Part shown: one piece after another, positions 41,378 to 51,649 of the stretch
How positions within the stretch are numbered: the stretch's first letter is position 1
How the letters are laid out: every line of letters starts with the position of its first letter
DNA from: Hygrocybe punicea
Taxonomy: Eukaryota > Basidiomycota > Agaricomycetes > Agaricales > Hygrophoraceae
NCBI GenBank assembly: GCA_963556145.1
Contig: OY744470.1
Location: forward strand, 4,340,001 to 4,404,000
Direction: 5' to 3'
DNA length: 64,000 nucleotides
Notes under the pieces: generated by a model
The model's database searches: none
What the model was told of the DNA's origin: nothing
Seen by the model: the letters and a program-made list of their open reading frames with translations, nothing else
Program-made: the position numbers and the translations under genes

Positions 41378-41458
41378 CCAGTCTTTTTCGGTTCAGTCTG
41401 GTTGGGTCCCGGTTTTTTTCCGGTCCTATGGACTGGACCTTGAAACACTAGCAAAAGC

Positions 41459-42200
41459 TGGACCCTGGTCAAGTTAATGCTGCAGTGAGATCTGGGCCAG
41501 GGTCAACCTAATTCTGCAGCAAGAGTAGGACCATGTCAACCCAATAATAGAGCAGTAGCTGGACCCTCATGAACCCAATCCTGCTACATGGGTGGGTCTG
41601 CAATCAATGCAATGCTACAGGACAGGCCAGATGCCAATCAAACTACCCTACAGCAAGTGCTGGACCTGGGTAAAGCAAGTGCTGCAGCAATAGCTGGACC
41701 CCATTTAACCCAAGCCCCACAGCAAGCACTCGATCCAGGTCAACCCGGTGCTGCAGCAATATCTGGACCCCAGTCAACCCAGTGCTGCAGCAAGAGCTGG
41801 ACCCTGGTCAACCCAGTGTGGAAGCAATAGCTGGATCCGGGTCAAGCTGGTGCTGCAGCAATATCTGGACCTGGGTCAACACAGTGCTGCAGCAATACCT
41901 GCAGCCCAGCCACCCTACCCTGCAGCAAGGGCTGGTCCATGGTCAACCCAGTGCTGCAGTAATAGCTGCAGCCAGGTCAACCCACATTGCTTGAACAACT
42001 GGACCTGGGTCAACCCAACCAATCCAGAGTAGCTGTCCTGGGTTAACCTACCCCATGGCAGAGCTGACACCAGGTTGACCCACCCAGCCACCCTTGACCA
42101 GCAAGAGCTGTACCTGGGTCAATCTACCACCCCATATTTCCCCAGCAAGAGCTGTCTTTTGGGTTAACCTACCCCCCCAGCAAGCAACTGGGCTATGTAT
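41459..42200. repeat. 34-bp satellite array, right arm of foldback copy 1
   Basis: The same 34-bp unit as the left arm, in inverted orientation, grading into the unique end at 42,200-42,257. Confidence 0.85.
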
Positions 42201-42339
42201 ACCTACCATTTGCAATTATATCTGCGATTGGGTTAACCAAAACAACTGGGTCTACTGAACACGATCCCAGTAGACCCAGTCGTTTTGGTTAACCCAATCG
42301 CAGATATAGTTGCAAAAGGTAGGTACACATAGCCCAGTT

Positions 42340-43350
42340 GCTTGCTGGGGGGGTAGGTTAACCCAAAAGACAGCTCTTGCTGGGGAAATGTGGGGTGGTA
42401 GGTTGACCCAGGTACAGCTCTTGCTGGTCAAGGGTGGCTGGGTGGGTCAACCCGGTGTCAGCTCTGCCATGGGGTAGGTTAACCCAGGACAGCTATTCTG
42501 GATTGGTTGAGTTGACCCAGGTCCAGTTGTTTAAGCAATGTGGGTTGACCTGGCTGCAGCTATGGCTACAGCACTGGGTTGACCATGGACCAGCTCTTGC
42601 TGCAGGCTTTGGTTGACCTGGGTCCAGCTGTTGCTGCAGCACTGGGTTGACCCAGGCCCAGCACTTCCTGCAGGGTAGGGTGGCTGGGGTCCAGGTATTG
42701 CTGCAGCACTGGGTTGACCAGGTTTCAGCTATTGCTGCAGCACTGGGTCGACCCAGGTCCAGATATTGCTGCAGCACCGGGTTGACCTGGATCCAGCGCT
42801 CGCTGCAGGCATTGGGTTGACCAGGGTCCAGCTATTGCTGCAGGCTTGGGTTGACCAGGGTCTCGCACTTGCTGCAGGGCTTGGGTTGACCAGGATCCAG
42901 CAATTTCTGCTGCACTGGGTTGACCTTGGCCCAGATATTGCTGTAGCACTGGGTTGACCAGGTCCAGCACTTCCTCCAGGGCTTGGGTTGACCAGGATCC
43001 AGCTCTTGCTGCAGCACTGTCTTGACCCAGGTCTTGATATTGCTGCAGCACCGGGTTGACCTGGATCGAGCGCTTGCTGTGGGGTTTGGGTTGAATAGGG
43101 TCCAGCTATTGCTGCAGCACTTGCTTTACTCAGGTCCAGCACTTACTGTAGGGTAGGTTGACTAGCGTCCGGCCTGTCCTGTAGCATTGCATTGATTGCA
43201 GACCCACCAATGTAGCAGGATTGGGTACAGCAGGGTCCAGCTATTCCTCCAATATTGTGTTGACATGGCCCTGCTCTTGCTGCAGAATTCGGTTGACCCT
43301 GGCCCAGCTCCCACTGCAGCATTGACTTGACCAGGGTCCAGCTTTTGCTG
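42340..43350. repeat. 34-bp satellite array, left arm of foldback copy 2
   Basis: Around 27-30 degenerate 34-bp units built on GGTTGACC(C/A)(A/G)GG(T/A)CCAGC and a TTGCTGCAG(C/G) half. The outer 200 bp use a GGTTAACCC variant. Confidence 0.85.
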
Positions 43351-43904
43351 CAATGTGGGCCCATGTCAGTGCAAAGGATTGCACCACATCTCACTCTGCC
43401 TGCATGTATTTAATGTTGATAACATTAACAGAGCTCACAGCAGCTCAAGCCAATATTTATTCAGAAACTGCCATATATATAAAATAATCAAAATATTTCA
43501 ATCTGTTCTGAACATAAATGTACCATGTAATATAATTTGAATGCAATTATTAAAAGCACAGGTCATAGCAAAATTACACAATTATTATTTTGACAATGCA
43601 CAATATCTTACTTTTACTATCAGCTATCAGCCATTACAGGAGTTACTTATCCCCAATGACAACCTATGGCAAAACCAGAAATTACCCCACTTGGAATATT
43701 GTGCTTTTCTATTTAATATTGCTCAATTCTCTATTGGAATATATATAACCTCACTATTACTTAAAATACACACATACATTTAATGATTATTAAAATACAT
43801 AATTAAATAGTAAATGGCCGGAGGCAGGTCGGTGGGTGTGGAGTGGGAGTGGAGGAAGGTGGGAGTGGGAGAAGTAGGAAGGTGGGAAGGCAGGAGGGAA
43901 GGGC

Positions 43905-43972
43905 AACAGGGAGAGGGAGAGGGAGAGGGAGAGGGAGAGGGAGAGGGAGAGGGAGGAGGAGAGGGAGGAGAG
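43905..43972. repeat. GGGAGA microsatellite
   Basis: Perfect GGGAGA hexamer run in the left arm of foldback copy 2, equal to the CTCCCT run at 38573-38635 in copy 1. Confidence 0.9.
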
Positions 43973-45904
43973 TGGGATGTACATACTTGTTGCATTCCCC
44001 TCATCCTCATCATCTTCGTCTATGTCTCTGCTGTCCTCATACCTGTCGTTCCTGTCCCCGTCATCCCCATCCCTATCATCCCTGTCCCCATGTTCCAGTC
44101 CCTGTCATTCCTGTTCCTGTTGTTCCCCTCATCATCACCACCATCCTTGTGGTCATTGTCATCCCCCCCAGTCCTTGTCATCTGCTGGATCATTGTCATT
44201 GTCTCTGTTGTCCTGTCATCTCCTTGCTGGCCATCTCCATCCCTGTTGCTGTCCCCTGGCTCATATGTGCCCTCGCCATCTCTGTCCTCGTCATTGCCAC
44301 TGTGGCTGTCGCGGCCATCTGTCTCAGTCGTTGGCGCATCCTCATACCCAGCCTCGCAGCCTCGTTTCCATGGCCATTTTCATCAGCATCTGTTCTGTTT
44401 GCTGGGGTGGCCGTGGCATTGTTTTCTGGGCTGGTGTTGGTTGCAGTTTGGGTTCACCTGTGTTTGTCGTGGGTGTAGCTGCAATCATTTAATAATCATT
44501 AGCACACAACTCACAAAAAAATTACAAAAAGACCTACCTCAGGTACTCTTCTACACCCATTTTGTGTTGTTGAAAACAAAGGAGTTGAACTCCAACCGGC
44601 AGTTGCTGACTTCCCAAACGGGTTCGAGTTTCCAAACATGGAAGTGTGGCTGAAGTTTTTGAATCTTCTGGCATGCACAACAAGGCATGTATACTCCAAG
44701 TGAGATCCTCAAAAGATGTAAATATAGTATACCTACTCTCATCTCAAATTTGGTATTTTATTTGGCCCTGCATAAAGAGCTATTCACAATTTATACCATT
44801 CCTCTGCCAGAATTTGCCCCTTAATGATCTAACTTTGTCTTAAAAGTCTGGAATTAATCTAAGGAGTACTTGAATAAGTACTCATTGTGGTACAAATAAG
44901 TGCCTGATTGTTGGTGGACCAGGACCTATGTTGCAGCCAGCAAATGCACAGAATTGTGCATTGTGGCTGGGCCACACCTCAACTGAAGTCAAAATCCAAA
45001 CTAGCTGCTTTACTTTGAACCTGTCGTTTCTTGGCTACAACAGATGTCTGGGACCACCAAGTGCCAGGCACTGATTATCAATACAATAGATACTTTACAT
45101 AGTAGTTTCACAATTATTCTCATATTTTTCAGAGCAATATTGGTAATGTTGCACCTTAAGGGTCTGAAATTGGCAGGGAGGTATTAATGAATCATGGATA
45201 TCTCTCTATGTAGGCCATAATAAAATACAAAATTTGGGGAGGATGTAGTTAGAGGCTAATTCTATCCCTACATGGTCTTAAATGTGTTACACAGTTGTTG
45301 TGCTCCATGAAATTACACTGAGAAAAGTAAGATCTTGGTCATAGGCAATTCGCACCTGTTTGGGCAATCAGCAACCTTCGGCATGGGTTCAAATTGTCGT
45401 GTACTCCATGATGCATCCATGAGAATTGCAACAGCAACAACATCAAGTAGAAGGTAAGTACAAGTCTCAAAACTTACTATCTATCACTATGCTAACTAAT
45501 ATTGTTATTTTTATGTAGAACTTTCTCACTGCTGCACCGGGAATGCCCCGCAACACGCACACCTGCGCCACGTCACGTCAACGCCCAACTCAAGGGCCGA
45601 AACAACGGATGGCAGGCAACGATGATGACAAAGACAACAAGGGCAGAGACCGCCAGCCAGGGGACGATGATGGGATGGAGAAGGATAGCAACAGGACAAC
45701 AGGACGACGGAGACAATGATGACCATCAGGGGGATGACAACATCAACAACAACCATCCAGGGGACAATGAGGACAACGAGGGGTTTGGAGCCGCAGATGA
45801 CAACAACAACAACAACAATGACAATGACAACGAGAACGACAGGGAGCGGGAACGACAGGGACGGGGATGACGGGAATGAGAGAGGTATGTACATCCCAGC
45901 CCTA

Positions 45905-46160
45905 CTCCCACTCTTGCTCTCACTCCCACTCCCACTCCCACTCCCACTCCCACTCCCACTCCATCTCCATCTCTGTCTCTGTCTCTGTCTCCCTCCTGCC
46001 CTTCCCTCCTCCCCTCCCTCCTTACCCCTTCTCCCACTCCCACTCCCTTCTCCCACTCCCATTCCCACTCCCACTCCCATTCCCACTCCGACTCCCATTC
46101 CCACTCCGACTCCCACCTCCCACCTCCCACTGCCACTGCCACCTTCCTCCCACTCCACAC
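45905..46160. repeat. CTCCCA/CCCATT microsatellite
   Basis: Pyrimidine-rich hexamer runs in the right arm of foldback copy 2. It is the homologue of 35497-35707. Confidence 0.85.
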
Positions 46161-46659
46161 CCACCTACGTTCCTCTCATCTGCCTCCTGCCGTTGGTAAT
46201 TTAATTATGTATTTGGATAGAATAATTATTAAATTTACATGTCCATTTTAAGGAGTAGTGAGGTTATATGGATTCAAATTGGGAATTGAGTAATATTAAA
46301 TAAAAAAGCACAATATTCCAAGTGGGGATTTTGGTATAGATTGTCGTGGGGCATAAGGAGCTCCTGTAAGGGCTAAGGCTAACAATGAGATATTGTGCAT
46401 TTGCAAAAGAAGAATTTTGTAATTTTGCTATTGCTTGTGCATGTAATAATTGCATTTCAAATTATATGACATGGGACATATATGTGATGTATAGATGGAG
46501 ACATTCTGATTACTTTAGATGACAATTTCTCAATAAACAATAGTTTCATCTGTTGTGAGCTCTGTCAATGTTGTCAATGTTAAATATGTCCTAGCAGACA
46601 GGTATGTGGCTCAATCCTGTGGACCAACATGGGCCCACATTGCAGGAATGACTGGCCTT

Positions 46660-47640
46660 AGATCAACCCAATCCTACAGGAAGAGCTGGAGCCAGGTCAA
46701 CCCAGTGCTGCAGCAAGTGCTGGACCCAGGTCAAACTGGAGCTGCAACAATAGCTGGACCCAGGTCAACCTACCCTACAGCTGCTAGACCTGGGTCAACC
46801 CAGTGCTACAGCAATATCTGGGCCCAGGTCAACCCAGTGCTGCAGCAAGAGCTGGATCCTGGTCAACCCAAGCCCTACAGGAAGTGCTGGACCTGGTCAA
46901 CCCAGTGCTACAGCAATGTCTGGGCCCAGGTCAACCCAGTGCTGCAGCAATTGCTGGATCCTGGTCAACCCAAGCCCTGCAGCAAGTGCTGGACCCAGGT
47001 CAACCCGGTGCTACAGCAATATATGAAACTGGGTTAACCCAGTGCTGCAGCAATATTTGGACCCCAGTCAACCCAGTGCTGCAGCAAGAGCTGGAGCCTG
47101 GTCAACCCAAGCCCCACAGCACATGCTGGACCCGGGTCAACCCGGTTCTGCAGCAATATCTGGACCCCAGTCAACCCAGTGCTGCAGCAATAGCTGGACC
47201 CTGGTCAATCCAAGCCCTGCAGCAAGCGCTGGATCTGGGTCAACCTGGTGCTGCAGCAATATCTGGACCTGGGTTGACCCAGTGCTGCAGCAATATCTGG
47301 ACCCCAGTCAACCCAGTGCTGCAGCAATAGCTGGACCCTGGTCAATCCAAGCCCTGCAGCAAGCGCTGGATCTGGGTCAACCTGGTGCTGCAGCAATATC
47401 TGGACCTGGGTTGACCCAGTGCTGCAGCAAGAGCTGGACCCCAGTCAACCCAGTGCTGCAGCAATAGCTGGATCCTGGTCAACCCAAGCCCTGCAGCAAG
47501 CGCTGGATCTGGGTCAACCCGGTGCTGCAGCAATAGCTGAACCCTGGTCAACCCAGTGCTGCAGCAATACCTGCACCCCAGCCACCCTACCCTGCAGCAA
47601 GGGCTGGTCCATGGTCAACCCAGTGCTGCAGTAATAGCTG
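46660..47640. repeat. 34-bp satellite array, right arm of foldback copy 2
   Basis: About 28 units, the most regular array in the window. Because 34 is not a multiple of 3, each frame cycles through the same three peptides and stays open for 60-175 codons. Confidence 0.88.
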
Positions 47641-48224
47641 CAGCCAGGTCAACCCACATTGCTTGAACAACTGGACCTGGGTCAACCCAACCAATCCAGA
47701 ATAGCTGCCTGGGTTAACCCACCCCATGGCAGAGCTGACACCAGGTTGACCCACCCAGCCACCCTTGACCAGCAAGAGCTGTACCTGGGTCAACCTACCA
47801 CCCCACATTTCCCCAGCAAGAGCTGTTTTTTGGGTTAACCTACCCCCCAGCAAGTAACTGGGCTATGTGTACCTACCTTTTACAACTATATCTGCGATTG
47901 GGTTAACCAAAACGACTGTGTCTACTGGGGTTGTCTAAACGGTTCACGAGCGGTTCAGAACCGCCAAACCGATATCCACAGGTATGTATTTTGCACTTGA
48001 AACGAAAGTTTTACTCATGCCGATTCGGCAAATTTCCATTTTAGTCACTAAACTTTATTCTCAGCCACCAACCACCACTCTCAAAAGCCTCGAACACAAG
48101 CGTTCGAGGCAAATAGGTAAGTTCTACATTCTTTATCATTTATTTCTCATTCACTAATAGTTTTGTAGGCTCTTCTACCAACCACCACCAAGTCGGCACC
48201 ACCAGATGGACGACGACGACGATG

Positions 48225-48290
48225 ATGATGAGGGGCAGCACCAGCACCAGCACCAGCACCAGCACCAGCACCACCATAGCAGTGCATCGC
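48225..48290. repeat. GAC and CAGCAC microsatellites
   Basis: GACGAC/GATGAT followed by CAGCAC repeats (Asp and Gln/His runs) inside the exon-like cassette of the fourth hAT. Confidence 0.8.
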
Positions 48291-48715
48291 CATCAACAAA
48301 TAACCCCCAAACGAGAGAAAGAGAGCGGCAGGGTTAGTGCACCCAACCCCGCTGCCAATCGTAAGTGTTTATTTACTACTAAGTAACAACTAACACTACC
48401 ATCCCCACCAGCCCAACGACACCTACACCCACACCCACACCCATGCTAACACCAACACCAACACCACGCCCATCCAACGCCAACGCCAACGCCAACTTCC
48501 ACGGCAACGGCAATGGAAATGGCACCGGCAACGGCAATGCAACGACAACGACGCCCATGACCATGACCACGACCACGACCACACCCAAGAAAGAGAGCGG
48601 CAGGGAAGGTGCACCCAACCCTGCTGCCCTTCGTAAGTTTGTATTTCTTATTAACTACTATACACACCAGCCCAACAACGCCCACGACCACACTAACACC
48701 CTTGCCCTCACCCGC

Positions 48716-49600
48716 TGTAGCTGCGGGTTCTTGGTGGCTTCAGAACTATATAGAGATAATATGATCCTAACCAGAGGGGTGTCAGCGTAGAAGTGACGGT
48801 GGATAAGTCAGTGTCGGGAATAGTAGTAAAAGGAAGGGAATGTTAGTAAAAGAAAAGCTGCCGCGTAAAACTGGACTAATAACGACGAATCCGGTGATGA
48901 ACGGAGTGAAAACGGACAAATAATAAAGAACCTGACGATGCCAACGATGTTGGGTACGGCGGGTCGGGTCGGGTCGGGTCGGAAACAATGAACGAATATA
49001 CGGAAACAACGATAAAGACGACGAAGAGGACTATAAAAACTATGGGTCTACGTGGACGAGCATTTGAAGGGATTAAAAGGATTCTGACTATGAGGGAAAC
49101 GGGGACTAAGGGTATCTCTTTTTTGTACGGTCGTCGGGGACCATTTTTATAGTACATGAGTGTGTAGCTACTTTTGGACATATCTACTTCGGCCGATAGA
49201 AACTACAAAGAAACACTGGAATGGGGAAGTGGAAAGGGGGGTTGCAAAGCAACGAAGACAGGAAAGTGGAGGGGAAAACGAATATCCATGAAAAAGATTG
49301 GAAAAGTCCTACATATCTCCGAAAGGACGAGGGGATGCATAAATAAGGTAAATCCGAAGTCGGGGATTGAGTCCGAAGAGATCCATCTCCTGGAATTGGA
49401 ACTCCAAGGCGTTTGAGGCTGCCGGATTTAGTCCGAAAGCGGCTGTGACGAAGTGGCATACGTCGGGTTACGTCGGTCACGTCAGGTCACATCACATCAG
49501 GTTACGTCGGGTTCGAATGCGAGTTGAATGGAGGCAGCGGGTTCGTCCGGATTCGTGATATATCGACGATACGGTCTCAGGGGGACGTTGACCCTCTACA
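48716..49600. mobile_element. solo LTR, copy 2 (TGTAG...CTACA family)
   Basis: 885 bp, ends TGTAG/CTACA, and close to the copy at 62580 over most of its length. The flanking bases (CCGC / GCCT) do not match, so it may have been rearranged after insertion. Confidence 0.7.
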
Positions 49601-49840
49601 GCCTGTGCCCATGCCAACGCTCACGCTCATGCCAATGCCCCACGCCAATGGAATGGCAACGGCAATGGCAATGGCAATGGCAACTGCAACTGCAACGCGA
49701 TGGCAACAACAAGGATGAGGACAACGGATCACGACAGAGGCGAGGGGAGCAACAGGAGCAGTGCACTGACCGACTCCCACTGCACTAGGTGTGTGACCAC
49801 CAGCGCCAAGGTGGGACCAGGTCCCCACCTCTGGCTAACA

Positions 49841-49893
49841 CCTCGCGAACACGCAGCCTGGCGTCAATTGATGTCGGGGCTATGTTCGCGAGG
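49841..49893. repeat. palindromic module in the fourth hAT
   Basis: 53 bp, CCTCGCGAA ... GGCGTCAATTGATGTC ... TTCGCGAGG. One half of the central palindrome has drifted. Confidence 0.8.
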
Positions 49894-50602
49894 TTACAGG
49901 GAGATGGGTGCCTCACCAGTGCCAGATTGAATTTTTAATAATAATATATTGAGTTTTGTAGTTAGTTGGAACATCTAATAATAAATTGTGAAATTTTACA
50001 TGTAGAATACGTGATAACCGTAAAATTGAGTGTCCAAACCATTCATGAACCCGGTTTGGGCCCTGAAAAAAATATCTGAACGGTTCAGCGTGGTTCAGGT
50101 TCAGTTCAGGGTTCAGCCAAAATGGGTCTGAACTGGACTGAACTGAACCTTGGTAGCACTAATACTTGGGATGGAATATGCCGCAAGAATGAGCATGGCC
50201 ACATCATGTTGCCCAATGGAATGTACCTTCCAAAAGCTATTGTCGGCAAAAACATGAAGGAATGCTTCAATGCATGGCATGCACAGAACCCTGGCAACCG
50301 TGCTCCACCTACCCATAACCCTACTGAACCCTTCCAATGTGACCCCCTGCCTCACGTGAAAACCAACTTCATCTCTGTTGTTGAAGTACTGACCTATGAG
50401 CCCGAAGTCACCACTGAGCACACAGACATTTTCAGTCCACAACCTCTGACATCAATGACAACAATGAGCTGATCAGGGTCTTGGAAGCCGAAGTACAATG
50501 GCTTCCTAAACAGGTTAGATTCAACGGCATAGAGATCCCATCAAAAGTGAAAGGCAAGTCCAGAGAGATGTATCCCAACCCACCTCCACATCCATACCTA
50601 CC

Positions 50603-51370
50603 ATGAAACACACCAAGAAAACGTCTGCCAGACCTATCAGTGAGCACCCAATCACCATAGTCCTCCCTTCGAATGCACAGCTGACCAAGCTGACCACCTT
50701 TGTACCTCACACCCCCCAGAACCTTCCCACATCACACCCTCAATACCGCTACCAGGCCCCTATTGAAGATCCTGGTATCACTAAATCCATCATTGACTGC
50801 ATGGTCGACTCTCAAGTCTGCATTTCACAACAAGAACTCCTACCCATGTCATCTGATGCTTGCCATCACATGAAGGATCTCACCACTTCAAAAAAGGTCA
50901 CCGCCAAGACCAACAATGTAGAAGTCTTCCACTTCCACACCCCAGAAATCCCCACCCACACCTGCCAACATTGTCAGGAAAACATCCTTCTTGTTGTCAG
51001 CCAGGACTCAGTTCTTCTCTGTGCTGTCTATCCACTCATCAATGGTAAATTCATATTCGAGTGCATCCTCAACAATGGCTCTTTGATCATCAGCATGCGA
51101 CGCGATATTTGGGAGAAACTCGGTTATGGCCTCCAAAACATGAAGATGCGGATGCAATCAGCAAACAAAAGTGACAATGACACCATTGGCCAGATCGCCA
51201 ACCTCAAATTCACCTTCAGCGACATTGATCTGTTCCTTCAAGTCCAAGTCATCGATGACACCCCCTATGAGATTCTCATTGGCCGCCCCTTCTTCACACT
51301 TTCAGGAAGCTGGATTTTTTGGAGTCGAGGACCCAGAGATACCTCTTGGGAAGGACACACCAGGAGATGA
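50603..51370 (+). pseudogene. gypsy aspartic protease region
   Basis: Reads IIDCMVDSQVCISQQELLPM, later LNNGSLIISMRRDIWEKLG and PYEILIGRPFF. The family has D-D-G-S at the first site, so the catalytic Asp is Asn here. A gag/linker piece (IMLPNGMYLPKAIVGKNMKE) lies upstream at 50,162-50,472 in another frame. Confidence 0.75.
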
Positions 51371-51649
51371 GAAGCTGCCACTCAAAAGTGACCACACATA
51401 TACCACGAACTATTTTTCTCTTTTGCCGTTTCCCTTAGAAGAGGACTTATGTTTTTCTATCAATTTAGATTTCTCCTCGTCTCAGCCTCAGACTGCCACC
51501 CAGTATATCTCATTGTTGACCAATGTACAAAATCAGATATGTACTACCAATACCCTCCCTTCCTCTTGTTCCATCTCTACTCCTGCATCATCTGTTTTCC
51601 CTTCAAATGTTTGTTTTTACCCCTACTGAACATGCTGTTTATATCTTGT

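Larger units (their letters stand above)
39198..41450. mobile_element. third hAT element, non-autonomous
   Basis: 2,253 bp bounded by perfect 8-bp duplications GCAAAAGC (39190-39197 and 41451-41458). The inverted ends are TAGTGTTTTAAAGTC / TAGTGTTTCAAGGTC. Subterminal regions are full of ACTGG/CCAGT motifs. The empty site is present in foldback copy 2 (near 43,340). It contains an exon-intron-like His/Thr-rich and Asp/Glu-rich cassette, a palindromic module, a GGGCA microsatellite and an LTR-like segment, but no transposase. Confidence 0.88.
30316..42257 (+). mobile_element. foldback-type element, copy 1 (with three insertions)
   Basis: Both ends read CAGTAGACCCAGT inward, followed by GTTTTGGTTAACCC and a ~200-bp shared end. 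Inside each end are 34-bp satellite arrays, then homologous inverted segments (GCAATTATTA-rich block, GA-rich microsatellite, exon-like block, AT-rich inner part) that meet near 37,560. So the element is a quasi-palindrome. Insertions are a gag-only retroelement (30970-34883), a solo LTR (35877-36726) and a hAT (39198-41450). Without them it is about 4.9 kb. The flanks share AAC, a possible 3-bp target duplication. No transposase is encoded. It resembles foldback elements in layout; its superfamily is undetermined. Confidence 0.8.
42268..47927 (-). mobile_element. foldback-type element, copy 2 (uninterrupted)
   Basis: 5,660 bp. The ends are CAGTAGACCCAGTCG at the left and its near-complement at the right (one change, GTGTCTACTG). 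It is the inverted counterpart of copy 1 and contains the three empty sites, which proves the insertions in copy 1. The left arm (42,268 to about 44,985) and right arm (about 44,995-47,927) are diverged inverted homologues: satellite, GCAATTATT block, GA-rich run, exon-like block and AT-rich core. The right flank passes directly into a hAT-like element, so a target duplication could not be read. No transposase-like protein was seen. Confidence 0.82.
47928..50161. mobile_element. fourth hAT-like element, non-autonomous
   Basis: Right end ...CTTGGTAGCACTA; the left side starts GGGGTTGTCTAAACGGTTC directly at the foldback end. Both subterminal regions are rich in GGTTCA/TGAACC motifs, as in fungal hAT elements. 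It carries a palindromic module, a CAC/GAC-rich exon-like cassette and a solo LTR (48716-49600). No flank duplication was found, so the left boundary is uncertain. No transposase. Confidence 0.6.

Noticed and set aside
30316..42257. Calling the foldback element a CACTA transposon
   Set aside because: A 3-bp AAC flank and subterminal repeats are suggestive, but the ends read CAGTA rather than CACTA and copy 2 shows no 3-bp duplication.
43814..44653. Long Gly/Glu then hydrophobic frame (and its copy at 37885-38724)
   Set aside because: Driven by a GGGAGA microsatellite and the complement of an Asp/Asn-rich low-complexity block inside the foldback element; present in two copies only because the element is.
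46803..47330. 175-codon frame of repeats such as LDPGQPSAAAIAG
   Set aside because: Open only because the 34-bp satellite unit lacks stops; all frames show the same peptides.
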